This document shows, piece by piece, positions 1-6,700 of a stretch of 16,477 nt of DNA (positions are counted from its first letter, which is position 1; the number at the start of each line of letters is the position of its first letter). The notes under the pieces are model-generated. The model made no database searches, was not told where the DNA came from, and saw nothing but the letters and a program-made list of their open reading frames with translations. A program made the translations under genes and the position numbers. Origin of the DNA: an uncultured Clostridia bacterium (lineage in GTDB: Bacteria > Bacillota > Clostridia > Christensenellales > UBA1242). The DNA lies in the NCBI GenBank assembly GCA_937900575.1, contig CALCEI010000078.1, forward strand, positions 1 to 16,477, written 5' to 3'.

Positions 1-13
1 AAGTTAGAGGAAG

Positions 14-883
14 ATGATGATAAATAATCAAACCGAACTTAAGGGTATTTTACCCGTAAACAAACCAACAAGCTGGACAAGTTTTGATGTCTGCAACAAG
101 TTAAAACACTTGTTAAAAACTTCAAAAATTGGTCATCTTGGCACTTTGGACCCAATGGCAAGTGGTGTTTTGCTTGTAACAGTTGGCAAAGCAACAAAAT
201 TGTTTGATTTGTTCCAAGAAAAACATAAAACTTACGTTGCAAAGTTTAAATTTGGTTATTCAACAGATACGTTGGATGCAACAGGTACAACTTTAAGTGA
301 AAATGGTAAAATTCCAACAGAAAGTGAAATTGCAAAGGCATTGCCAAAATTCATTGGTGAAATAAGCCAGATTCCACCACAGTACAGTGCAAAATCGGTT
401 AATGGCAAACGTGCTTATGACCTTGCCAGAGTTGGAAAAACAGTGGATTTAAAACCATGTAAGGTTAAAATCTTCAATTTGGAAGTTATTGCTTACCAAA
501 ACGCAGAGTTGACCTTAAAAATAGAGTGTGGTAGTGGCACGTACATAAGGGCTTTAGGTCGTGATATAGCCACTGAACTTGGCACTTTTGCCACAATGAC
601 AGAATTAACGCGCGCACAAGTTGGCAATTTTACACTTGAACAGTGCATAAATCAAAACATGTTTGATGAAAATGTTGGCAAAAACCTTGTGTGCATAAAA
701 GATGCACTTAAATTGCCGGTTTTAAACTTAAACGAAGTTGAAAAAGGGAAATTACTTAACGGGCAAATAATAAAAACTGAACAAAATGATGGCTATTATC
801 ATGTTTTGGGCAAAACAGACAGTATTGCAATTGCAAAAATAAGCAATTTTAATGCAAAAATGTGTATTTTTTTAGGTTTATAG
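14..883 (+). CDS. truB: tRNA pseudouridine(55) synthase TruB
   Basis: Isomerises uridine 55 in the T-loop of most tRNAs to pseudouridine, in the cytoplasm. The family signature GHLGTLDPMASGVL is at residues 40-53, with the expected catalytic aspartate at D46. Further conserved blocks follow: a PPQYSAKSVNGKRAYDLAR segment near residue 120 and CGSGTYIRALGRDIA near residue 172. The C-terminal third probably holds a small PUA-like RNA-binding region. At 289 residues it is near the usual bacterial length. Two in-frame ATGs occur at 14 and 17; the ribosome site GAGG at 7-10 is better spaced for the ATG at 17, so the true start may be one codon later. Only this ribosome site lies upstream in the window, so the gene probably belongs to an operon that starts outside it. 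A separate promoter for efp begins just after its stop codon. Confidence 0.96.
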   Translation: MMINNQTELKGILPVNKPTSWTSFDVCNKLKHLLKTSKIGHLGTLDPMASGVLLVTVGKATKLFDLFQEKHKTYVAKFKFGYSTDTLDATGTTLSENGKIPTESEIAKALPKFIGEISQIPPQYSAKSVNGKRAYDLARVGKTVDLKPCKVKIFNLEVIAYQNAELTLKIECGSGTYIRALGRDIATELGTFATMTELTRAQVGNFTLEQCINQNMFDENVGKNLVCIKDALKLPVLNLNEVEKGKLLNGQIIKTEQNDGYYHVLGKTDSIAIAKISNFNAKMCIFLGL

Positions 884-884
884 T

Positions 885-913
885 TTGGCAAATAACAAAA
901 AATGTGTTATAAT
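885..913 (+). promoter_or_regulatory. SigA-type promoter for efp
   Basis: TTGGCA at 885-890 and TATAAT at 908-913 are separated by 17 bases. A TGT triplet directly before the -10 box makes it an extended -10 promoter. The -35 box begins just after the truB stop codon. Transcription would begin near 920, giving efp a leader of roughly 27 bases that includes the ribosome site AAGGAG at 933-938. Confidence 0.85.
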
Positions 914-946
914 ACAAGTAGAAATTTAAATTAAGGAGATAATTTT

Positions 947-1525
947 ATGATTACAGCAGGCGATATTAGAAAAGGTGTTATTTTTGATGATGGAACATCA
1001 ACAGACCCTAAAAAACCAAACTTGTTTTTGGTTGTTGACTTTCAACACGTAAAACCAGGAAAAGGTGCGGCTTTCGTGCGTACAACCTTGAAAAATGTTT
1101 TAACAGGCAAGGTTATTGAACGTACATACAATCCTTCCGAAAAAATCAATGATATCAGCATTGAAAGAAAGGAAATGATGTATCTTTACAACGAAGGTGG
1201 TTTGTACTATTTCATGGACAACACAACATATGAACAAATTCCTTTCAACTATGAAGTTGTTGAAGAAGCTTTGAAATTTGTTGTTGAAAACACAAATTGC
1301 CAAGTTCAATTTTACAATGGTCAACCAATCAGTGTTGAAGCACCAATTTTTGTTGAATTAACAATAACAAAGTGCGAACCAGCAGTGATGGGCGATACAG
1401 TTAAAACAGGTGGCAAACCAGCAACACTTGAAACAGGCTATCAAATCCGTGTTCCAATGTTCGTAAACGAAGGCGACAGAGTTCGTGTTGATACACGTAC
1501 CGGCGAATATATGGAAAGATTATAA
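947..1525 (+). CDS. efp: Elongation factor P
   Basis: EF-P binds ribosomes stalled at polyproline stretches and promotes peptide-bond formation from the E/P-site region. The domain I loop reads [17 protein letters not shown], as in Bacillus EF-P, and places K39 where Bacillus carries its modified lysine (K32). The acidic OB-fold domains follow, with [13 protein letters not shown] and the C-terminal [22 protein letters not shown] and [17 protein letters not shown] signatures. AAGGAG lies 8 bases before the ATG. The protein is 192 residues against about 185 in the family; the extra length is about 7 residues (around STDPKKP, residues 18-24) inserted in the first beta-hairpin of domain I. A good promoter lies upstream and a terminator downstream, so it can be transcribed alone, just before the sporulation cluster. 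Confidence 0.97.
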   Translation: MITAGDIRKGVIFDDGTSTDPKKPNLFLVVDFQHVKPGKGAAFVRTTLKNVLTGKVIERTYNPSEKINDISIERKEMMYLYNEGGLYYFMDNTTYEQIPFNYEVVEEALKFVVENTNCQVQFYNGQPISVEAPIFVELTITKCEPAVMGDTVKTGGKPATLETGYQIRVPMFVNEGDRVRVDTRTGEYMERL

Positions 1526-1560
1526 GCCAATAAATTGTAAATTTAAAACTTTAATAGTCG

Positions 1561-1595
1561 AAAAATCAGTACTCTTGTGGTATTGATTTTTTTTT
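1561..1595 (+). terminator. Rho-independent terminator after efp
   Basis: A 12-bp stem with one G-U pair joins 1561-1572 to 1580-1591, around a 7-base loop (1573-1579). The 3' arm runs into nine consecutive T (1587-1595). It lies 35 bases after the efp stop and separates efp from the spoIIIA cluster. Confidence 0.85.
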
Positions 1596-1630
1596 GTAAT
1601 TTTACATGCCGAAATTTAATATTTTGTTGT

Positions 1631-2533
1631 ATGTTAAGAGATTATTTGGATTTGGAAACTTATAAATTGATAACAAAAAATTTCAGTTTTAATGATATAA
1701 CCGAAATTAGAATGCGTGTTAATCAAAAACTGATTATTGTTGTTAAAAATAAGAAGTATTATTTGAAAGACGAAGCAGGGGAATACGTTGTTGTTAACAC
1801 CTTAACCATAGATAATTTTGTGCGTAAAATAAGCGAAAATTCGCTATACGCCTTTAACGATGAAATTATAAAAGGCTATATTACTTTGCCAAAAGGAATA
1901 AGGGTTGGCTTGTGTGGTACACTTGTAACTGACGGCAACAAAATTGTTACCATGAAGGATTTTCAATCCATAAATATTCGCATACCACATTTTGTTAAAA
2001 ACTGCAGTTTGCCTGTTTATGATTTGCTTGTTGATGATGGTGTAAAAAACACTTTAATTATTTCTGGTCCAGGCAGTGGCAAAACAACATTTATTAGGGA
2101 TTTTGTATATCAATTGCACCAACATGGTGTATCCCAAAACGTGTTGATAGCAGATGAACGTAATGAAATTTGTGCCGTAACCAATTCCGAGCCAGGCATA
2201 GACCTTGGTGCTTTTGCAGATATAATAACAAATTCAAGCAAAAAATTTGCATTCACAAACGCAATCAGAAGTATGCGCCCAGACGTTATTGTTACAGACG
2301 AAATTGACCTTAAAGATGATTTGGATTGCATTGTGGAAGCCATGAATTCTGGTGTTAATATGATTGCCACAATCCATGCAAAAGACCTTAGCCAACTAAG
2401 GCGAAAAGCAGGGTTTGAGCAGGTTATTCAGGAAAAATATTTTTCACGTTTTGTTGTTCTATCAAGTGATGAAGGACCAGGGACAATCAACTATGTTTAC
2501 GACGAAAAATTGAATTGTTTATATTGTAGGTGA
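1631..2533 (+). CDS. spoIIIAA: Stage III sporulation protein AA, secretion-type ATPase
   Basis: Predicted mother-cell cytoplasmic ATPase, related to secretion ATPases, that powers or assembles the SpoIIIA-SpoIIQ channel between mother cell and forespore. From the chosen start the N-terminal family motif EIRMRVN is at residues 25-31, Walker A GPGSGKTT at 146-153, and a Walker B-like LIADERNEI at 172-180. IRSMRPDVIVTDEI and ATIHAKD follow, as in the family. Length is 300 residues, close to Bacillus SpoIIIAA. The frame stays open upstream to a GTG at 1577, but that lies inside the efp terminator hairpin and adds an unrelated hydrophobic stretch, so ATG 1631 is preferred. No clear ribosome site precedes this ATG and I could not find a convincing SigE promoter. 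It overlaps or abuts spoIIIAB. Confidence 0.93.
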   Translation: MLRDYLDLETYKLITKNFSFNDITEIRMRVNQKLIIVVKNKKYYLKDEAGEYVVVNTLTIDNFVRKISENSLYAFNDEIIKGYITLPKGIRVGLCGTLVTDGNKIVTMKDFQSINIRIPHFVKNCSLPVYDLLVDDGVKNTLIISGPGSGKTTFIRDFVYQLHQHGVSQNVLIADERNEICAVTNSEPGIDLGAFADIITNSSKKFAFTNAIRSMRPDVIVTDEIDLKDDLDCIVEAMNSGVNMIATIHAKDLSQLRRKAGFEQVIQEKYFSRFVVLSSDEGPGTINYVYDEKLNCLYCR

Positions 2534-2535
2534 AC

Positions 2536-3009
2536 ATGAAAATTGTGTTGATTATTCTGCTTATTTCAGTAATTATGCTTATTGCATTTTCGGTTAGTGA
2601 ACAATACAAAGAAAAGTTTAATTTTTACACAAATTTAAATTTGTTTTTAAACCGTTTCAAACTCAACCTTTCGTTTAAACAAGAGACATTGCAAAACTTT
2701 TTAAACACATGCAAACCCAAAAAACAGTTCAAAAAATTTGTGGAAGATTACAAAATTTATTTGGCGACAAACCAAGTGGATTTATCTAATATAACTGTGC
2801 TTTCTTCAGAAGAACAATTAGAACTTAAAAACATAATTTTGAACATTGGCAAATTGGATTCAGCAACCGAAACAAAGCAAATTGATTCGTTTTTATTATC
2901 GCTTAATTTGGCACTAAAAAAAGCCGAAGAAGACCAAAAGAGACTTTGTCCAATGATTATAAAATTATCCTTACTGTTTGCTGTTGGGCTTGCAATAATT
3001 TTGGTTTAA
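2536..3009 (+). CDS. spoIIIAB: Stage III sporulation protein AB
   Basis: Membrane protein of the SpoIIIA complex, distantly related to the GspF/PilC platform proteins of type II secretion and pilus systems, and the likely partner of the SpoIIIAA ATPase. One hydrophobic segment lies at the N-terminus (about residues 2-18) and one at the extreme C-terminus (about 139-157), with a charged, helix-rich cytoplasmic region between them. Length is 157 residues from ATG 2536, slightly shorter than the roughly 170 of Bacillus. A GTG at 2530 overlaps the spoIIIAA stop and could also start it; AGGTG at 2528-2532 is better placed for the ATG. Position directly after spoIIIAA supports the call more than the sequence itself, which is weakly conserved. 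Confidence 0.87.
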   Translation: MKIVLIILLISVIMLIAFSVSEQYKEKFNFYTNLNLFLNRFKLNLSFKQETLQNFLNTCKPKKQFKKFVEDYKIYLATNQVDLSNITVLSSEEQLELKNIILNIGKLDSATETKQIDSFLLSLNLALKKAEEDQKRLCPMIIKLSLLFAVGLAIILV

Positions 3010-3018
3010 GGGGGAAAT

Positions 3019-3207
3019 ATGGATATCATTTTTAAATTGGCAGGAATTGGCATAATAACTGCCATTGTAAACCAAGTTTTAAAATATTTTGGCAAGGAAG
3101 AAATTGCATTTATAACAACTCTTGCAGGCCTTATTATAAGTCTGCTTGTGGTTGTGGATTTGGTTGCAGATTTATTTAATACAGTAAAAACAATTTTTGT
3201 GTTTTAA
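3019..3207 (+). CDS. spoIIIAC: Stage III sporulation protein AC
   Basis: Very small integral membrane protein of the SpoIIIA channel in the mother-cell membrane that engulfs the forespore. At 62 residues it matches the family length. Two hydrophobic helices (about residues 5-23 and 30-50) flank a short KYFGKEEIA loop equivalent to the DQMGKKEYA loop of Bacillus SpoIIIAC, and DLFNTVKTIF near the end matches the family's conserved tail. A strong AAGGGGG ribosome site lies at 3008-3014. It sits 9 bases after spoIIIAB and 6 bases before spoIIIAD, consistent with one transcript. Confidence 0.93.
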   Translation: MDIIFKLAGIGIITAIVNQVLKYFGKEEIAFITTLAGLIISLLVVVDLVADLFNTVKTIFVF

Positions 3208-3213
3208 AAATTT

Positions 3214-3603
3214 ATGATTATAACTTTTGTAAAGATTTTAGCCGTTGGTTTATTAACCACAGTGGCTTACATATTGGTTAAACAGACAAGGCCAGAAATT
3301 GCCATGATAATTTCAATTGCTGGCAGTGTTTTGCTTATTACAATGACCGTTACAACGTTGACTGACGTGTTTTCGTCCTTTTATGATATCTTTACAGCAA
3401 CCGGCATTGAATTTGAATTATTGGCACCATTAATAAAAATCATTGCAATAGGGTACTTGGCAGAATTTGGGAGTAACATTTGCCAAGATGCAGGGGCAAG
3501 TTCAGTTGCCGATAAAATTTTGTTTTCTGCAAAAATAATAATACTTTTAATATCCTTGCCAATAATCAATTCCGTAATTGATGCAGTGGTGAATTTGCTA
3601 TGA
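3214..3603 (+). CDS. spoIIIAD: Stage III sporulation protein AD
   Basis: Polytopic membrane protein of the SpoIIIA complex, paralogous in part to SpoIIIAC. At 129 residues it is of family length. The C-terminal signature IKIIAIGYLAEFGSNICQDAG (about residues 73-93) is diagnostic, and hydrophobic helices lie at about 4-22, 30-52, 66-82 and 103-127. There is little ribosome site before its ATG (upstream is AAAAATTT), so translation probably depends on coupling to spoIIIAC, 6 bases upstream. Its TGA overlaps the spoIIIAE start as ATGA. Confidence 0.94.
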   Translation: MIITFVKILAVGLLTTVAYILVKQTRPEIAMIISIAGSVLLITMTVTTLTDVFSSFYDIFTATGIEFELLAPLIKIIAIGYLAEFGSNICQDAGASSVADKILFSAKIIILLISLPIINSVIDAVVNLL

Positions 3604-4820
3604 AAAAACAAAGCAAAATTTCCCTTAAACAAACAACAATCTTATGTTTGGCATTAGTCCTTGCATTGTTTCCTGTTATTGCGCCCTTCAAGGCCACAGA
3701 ATGCGCATCAAATTCTGTTTTGGAAGCAAGCCAAGAATTAAATTCATCTGTAATTGAAGAGTTGGAACAAATAGACTTTTCTTCACTTGATGAAATTGTT
3801 AATGAATTCAATACTTCAAAGGGCAACATCTTTTCTTTACAAAACATCAAAGCAAAGGTATATTCCATAATTTCTGGCGAAAGTGCAGTGGATTATTCCA
3901 ATGTATTAGGCAGTATTTTCTCTTTGCTTATAGATTTGGTTATAAGGTATTTGCCATTGCTTTCAGTTATTGTTGCAATTGGGGTAATAAGCAACATGCT
4001 GGAAGGGTTCAAAAGCAAGTTTAACGAAAAATCCACAAGCAATTTAATACACATAGTTTGCTTTTTTGCCGTTGTTGTGCTGGTTATTGGTGTTGTAACA
4101 GGTCTAACAACTTCAGCCACGTCAAGCATAAATCAAATGGTTAAACAAATGAACATTTTGTTTCCAATTTTGCTTACGTTAATGACAGGAATGGGTGCAT
4201 CAACAAGTGCAGGAATGTTCCAACCAATAATTGCAATAATGTCTACGTACATAGCCGACGTTTTTTCTTATTTTATTGTGCCGTTGTTTGTAATAAGTTT
4301 TGTTTTTAACATAATTTCCAACATTTCGGATAATGTCAAGTTGGATAAATTCAGTTCATTTATATCAAGCCTGTTTAAGTGGAGTTTGGGCATAATTTTT
4401 ACAGTATTTTTTGCTGTAATTTCAATTCAGGGCATCACAGCAGGCAGTTTTGATAGCCTAAGCATACGCACAACCAAATATACAATAAAAAGTTATGTTC
4501 CATTGATGGGTGGTTACTTATCCGACGGCATGGACATCATATTGGCAAGCACAATGTTAATAAAAAATTCAATTGGACTTGTTGGTGCTTTGCTTATAAT
4601 TTCCAACATAATTTCACCAATATTAGAAATTGCAATTTTAAGTCTATTTTTAAAGTTGATTGGTGCAATTTTGGAGCCATTGGGCAACAGTAAAACTTCC
4701 AATTTCTTAACCGAAGCATCAAAGAGTGTAACAATAATTTCTTCAAGTATTCTTGCAATTGGTTTTATGTATTTGCTATCCGTAGGTTTAATTATGATGG
4801 TTGCAGGTGGTGTAGTATGA
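3600..4820 (+). CDS. spoIIIAE: Stage III sporulation protein AE
   Basis: Large polytopic membrane component of the SpoIIIA-SpoIIQ channel, a candidate for the core of the export path. A signal-peptide-like N-terminus (lysines then a hydrophobic run, about residues 12-32) is followed by a hydrophilic extracytoplasmic stretch to about residue 95. About seven or eight hydrophobic helices follow to the C-terminus. At 406 residues it is close to Bacillus SpoIIIAE (about 399). Family-like segments include MTGMGASTSAGMFQP and SYVPLMGGYLSDGMD. Its start overlaps the spoIIIAD stop and its stop overlaps the spoIIIAF start, both as ATGA, which indicates translational coupling. Confidence 0.95.
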   Translation: MKKQSKISLKQTTILCLALVLALFPVIAPFKATECASNSVLEASQELNSSVIEELEQIDFSSLDEIVNEFNTSKGNIFSLQNIKAKVYSIISGESAVDYSNVLGSIFSLLIDLVIRYLPLLSVIVAIGVISNMLEGFKSKFNEKSTSNLIHIVCFFAVVVLVIGVVTGLTTSATSSINQMVKQMNILFPILLTLMTGMGASTSAGMFQPIIAIMSTYIADVFSYFIVPLFVISFVFNIISNISDNVKLDKFSSFISSLFKWSLGIIFTVFFAVISIQGITAGSFDSLSIRTTKYTIKSYVPLMGGYLSDGMDIILASTMLIKNSIGLVGALLIISNIISPILEIAILSLFLKLIGAILEPLGNSKTSNFLTEASKSVTIISSSILAIGFMYLLSVGLIMMVAGGVV

Positions 4821-5290
4821 AAGGTTATATATTAAGCATTTTGGGCATTGTCCTGCTTGGTGTTGTGCTTGAAATTATGCTTCCAACAGGTAAAATTAAC
4901 AAGTTTGTCCGTAGCATATTTTCAATTTTTATAATTGCAGTTTTGGTTGCGCCACTTGTCAATTTTGTTACAGATACAAAGCAAATTTCATTGGATTATG
5001 CTGATTATCAAACATCGGCAAATTTGCTTGAGTACATTAACAAAAAGAAGGTAATTTCAACTCAAGAAAGCATAAAAAATACTCTAAAAGAGAATGGATT
5101 TTCCAATGTTGACATAATTCTAAATTATTCTACCGAAAACGGAGATTTAGTAATTAATTCTTGCAATGTAAATTTAAAAAATATGGTCATTTTGTCGGAC
5201 AACCTGCATATAAATAAATATGAATTCATTGGTAACGTCATCAGGCAGGAAACAAATTTGACAAGCGAGGTTATAATTTTTGATGGATGA
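4817..5290 (+). CDS. spoIIIAF: Stage III sporulation protein AF
   Basis: Membrane protein whose C-terminal soluble domain, in Bacillus, carries a ring-building motif and is thought to form a ring in the intermembrane space. Two N-terminal hydrophobic helices are visible (about residues 3-21 and 33-50), with the family motif LEIMLPTGKINKFVRSIFS between them. About 100 residues of soluble domain follow. Total length is 157 against about 206 in Bacillus, so the linker and soluble part are compact. The start overlaps spoIIIAE by four bases and has AGGTGG about 8 bases upstream. The 3' end overlaps spoIIIAG by 8 bases. Confidence 0.92.
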   Translation: MKGYILSILGIVLLGVVLEIMLPTGKINKFVRSIFSIFIIAVLVAPLVNFVTDTKQISLDYADYQTSANLLEYINKKKVISTQESIKNTLKENGFSNVDIILNYSTENGDLVINSCNVNLKNMVILSDNLHINKYEFIGNVIRQETNLTSEVIIFDG

Positions 5291-5729
5291 AAAAGAAAAG
5301 AAACCAGCATTTAAGTTTTTGGAGAAAATAAAAAAAGTTAAGCACATAGAGATTTACATAGCCATCATATTTATTGTTATTTTGCTTTTAATTTACTTTT
5401 CAAATTTCAACAATAAAACCAAGCAAAAGACAACCACGCAAAATGAATTAACAGTAACATCTTACGTAGAGAACTTACAAAACGACCTTGCAGACATACT
5501 TTGTAGCATAAATGGTGTATCAGAAGTCAAGGTTTTAATAACATTGGATATGTCCAAGGCTAACATTCAGGATTCCAAGTTAACATTAAGCACATTTCCA
5601 CCACTTAAAGGTGTTATTGTAACGGCAAAGGGTGTAAGTAACACGGCAACAAAACTTAAAATGTTGCATGCCATAGAAACAGCAATTGACGTTACAAATG
5701 GAAATGTGGAAATTTTGGCCAGCGAATAG
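5283..5729 (+). CDS. spoIIIAG: Stage III sporulation protein AG, short form
   Basis: In Bacillus this protein forms a 30-subunit ring in the intermembrane space as part of the feeding channel. Here a basic N-terminus and one transmembrane helix (about residues 22-40) precede a ring-building motif: DLADILCSINGVSEVKVLITLD (68-89), then LKGVIVTAKG (108-117) and a helix plus strand to the end. Only about 18 residues (90-107) separate the two strands, where Bacillus SpoIIIAG has a long insertion that builds its beta-triangle. Total length is 148 against about 229. The frame is uninterrupted and both flanks match the family, so this is a compact protein rather than a broken one. An alternative TTG start is at 5280; GAGG at 5267-5270 serves either. 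Confidence 0.93.
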   Translation: MDEKEKKPAFKFLEKIKKVKHIEIYIAIIFIVILLLIYFSNFNNKTKQKTTTQNELTVTSYVENLQNDLADILCSINGVSEVKVLITLDMSKANIQDSKLTLSTFPPLKGVIVTAKGVSNTATKLKMLHAIETAIDVTNGNVEILASE

Positions 5730-5751
5730 TTGGCAATAAAAGGAGATTAAA

Positions 5752-6243
5752 ATGAAAACATTATCAAAGAAGAAAAAAATAATAATTTTATCAGTCATGA
5801 TTGCTTTGTTGCTTGTAACAGGCTACGTTAATGTTGCTTTAAACAGCAATGTATCAAGCAAATTGGCAACGCAAACAAGTGCTCAAACAAGCAGTGCAAA
5901 TTTTTATGTAACATATCGCACAGAACGTGAAGCAACACGCACACAAGAAATCCAATTTTACGATTCCATCATTGCAAGTGCATCTTCAACTGAAGAAGCA
6001 AAGTTAGAAGCAGAAGCAAACAAATCCATGTTGATTGCACAAATGGAAAAAGAATTGGTTACGGAAGGCATAATACGTGGCAAAGGCTTTGAAGATGCAA
6101 TTGTAACGTCATCAAATTCAAATGTCAACGTATTTGTAAAATCAGCCGAACTTACAGCATCAGAAGTTGCCCAAATTTCATCTGTTGTAACTGAACAACT
6201 TGGTGTTGAAATTGATAAAATCGTCATTATTCCTTCTGAATAA
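5752..6243 (+). CDS. spoIIIAH: Stage III sporulation protein AH
   Basis: Bitopic mother-cell protein whose extracellular domain (YscJ/FliF-related ring-building fold) binds SpoIIQ from the forespore and links both halves of the channel. A lysine-rich N-terminus and one transmembrane helix (about residues 10-26, ending in the family-typical TGYVN) lead to a short Ser/Thr/Gln-rich linker to about residue 50. The conserved domain follows: FYVTYRTEREATRTQEI (51-67), MEKELVTEGIIRGKGFEDAIV, and a final NVNVFVKSAELTASEVAQI segment. Length is 163 against about 218 in Bacillus, the difference being mainly the linker. AGGAG at 5741-5745 lies 6 bases before the ATG. It closes the operon, 22 bases after spoIIIAG. 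No spoIIQ is in this window. Confidence 0.95.
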   Translation: MKTLSKKKKIIILSVMIALLLVTGYVNVALNSNVSSKLATQTSAQTSSANFYVTYRTEREATRTQEIQFYDSIIASASSTEEAKLEAEANKSMLIAQMEKELVTEGIIRGKGFEDAIVTSSNSNVNVFVKSAELTASEVAQISSVVTEQLGVEIDKIVIIPSE

Positions 6244-6257
6244 TAATGGTTAATTAA

Positions 6258-6286
6258 TTGCTAAAAAAAAATTCTTATGGTATAAT
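6258..6286 (+). promoter_or_regulatory. SigA-type promoter for the Asp23 family gene
   Basis: TTGCTA (6258-6263) and TATAAT (6281-6286) are spaced by 17 bases, with TGG directly before the -10 box (extended -10). Transcription should start near 6293, giving a very short leader of about 12 bases that consists mostly of the ribosome site AAGAGGA (6293-6299). It separates the vegetative asp23-nusB-xse-proS group from the sporulation genes before it. Confidence 0.82.
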
Positions 6287-6296
6287 AACCATAAGA
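6273..6296. promoter_or_regulatory. Inverted repeat across the -10 box and start site (possible operator)
   Basis: Perfect 9-bp arms at 6273-6281 (TCTTATGGT) and 6288-6296 (ACCATAAGA) flank ATAATA. The repeat encloses the -10 box, the probable transcription start and the edge of the ribosome site. Because transcription would start inside the right arm, it cannot work as an RNA hairpin for this promoter's own transcript; a DNA operator is more plausible. It lacks a T tract, so it is a poor terminator for the spoIIIA operon. Confidence 0.5.
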
Positions 6297-6304
6297 GGAT
6301 TAGT

Positions 6305-6661
6305 ATGGCACAATTAAAAAGAGTAGATGGCGAAGTTACAACATTAATAAACAAAAGCATGATTGTTTCTGTTGTAAGCCTTGCAACAAAAGAAATTTCT
6401 GGTGTGGTTGATATGTATCATTCAAAACGCCTTTTCTTTCGCAGGTTATTTGACCACAACATTGGCAAAGGTGTTTCAATAAAATACACAAATTCAGGTG
6501 TTTATCTTGATATTTACGTGGTTGTTGACACTGAATGCGAAGTCAGTGATGTTGTATACAGAATTCAACAAAACGTAAAAAACAGCCTAAGTTCTGTGTT
6601 GCCATTAGATATTTCAGCAATCAACGTTCACATTATGGACGCAGAAAAAGATTCTCTCTAA
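6305..6661 (+). CDS. Asp23/Gls24 family envelope stress protein (YqhY-like)
   Basis: Small soluble protein of the Asp23/DUF322 family. The family is linked to cell-envelope homeostasis and, for YqhY-type members, to regulation of fatty-acid synthesis. Family features visible are an N-terminal beta strand with GEVTTLINKSMIVSVVSLATKEISGVVDM (residues 9-37), a central GKGVSIKYTNSGVYLDIYVVVD strand pair, and a C-terminal VVYRIQQNVKNSL helix with a final INVHIMD strand. Length is 118 residues. In Bacillus the orthologous gene sits between accC and nusB; here it directly precedes nusB but no acc genes are present. It has its own promoter and a hairpin that overlaps its stop codon. The precise biochemical role is not established for the family. 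Confidence 0.9.
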   Translation: MAQLKRVDGEVTTLINKSMIVSVVSLATKEISGVVDMYHSKRLFFRRLFDHNIGKGVSIKYTNSGVYLDIYVVVDTECEVSDVVYRIQQNVKNSLSSVLPLDISAINVHIMDAEKDSL

Positions 6662-6679
6662 ATATTAGAGAGAGTTTTT
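6651..6679 (+). terminator. Terminator-like hairpin overlapping the end of the Asp23 family gene
   Basis: TCTCTCTAA (6653-6661) pairs perfectly with TTAGAGAGA (6665-6673) around the loop ATA, with two more weak pairs outside. T5 follows at 6675-6679. The left arm includes the gene's stop codon. The short T tract suggests partial termination, which would lower nusB and downstream expression relative to the Asp23 gene. Confidence 0.6.
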
Positions 6680-6700
6680 AATTTTAACAAGAGAGGATTT

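Noticed and set aside
1577..1630. Upstream GTG start extending SpoIIIAA by 18 residues
   Set aside because: It lies within the efp terminator hairpin, has no ribosome site and adds a hydrophobic stretch not found in the family.
1596..1660. SigE-type promoter for spoIIIAA (TAATATT near 1617 resembles a -35 box)
   Set aside because: No CATACA-like -10 occurs at the right distance; it would fall within the coding region.
5370..5650. Frameshift as the reason for the short SpoIIIAG
   Set aside because: One open frame carries both conserved flanks of the ring-building motif, so the shortening is a clean in-frame difference.
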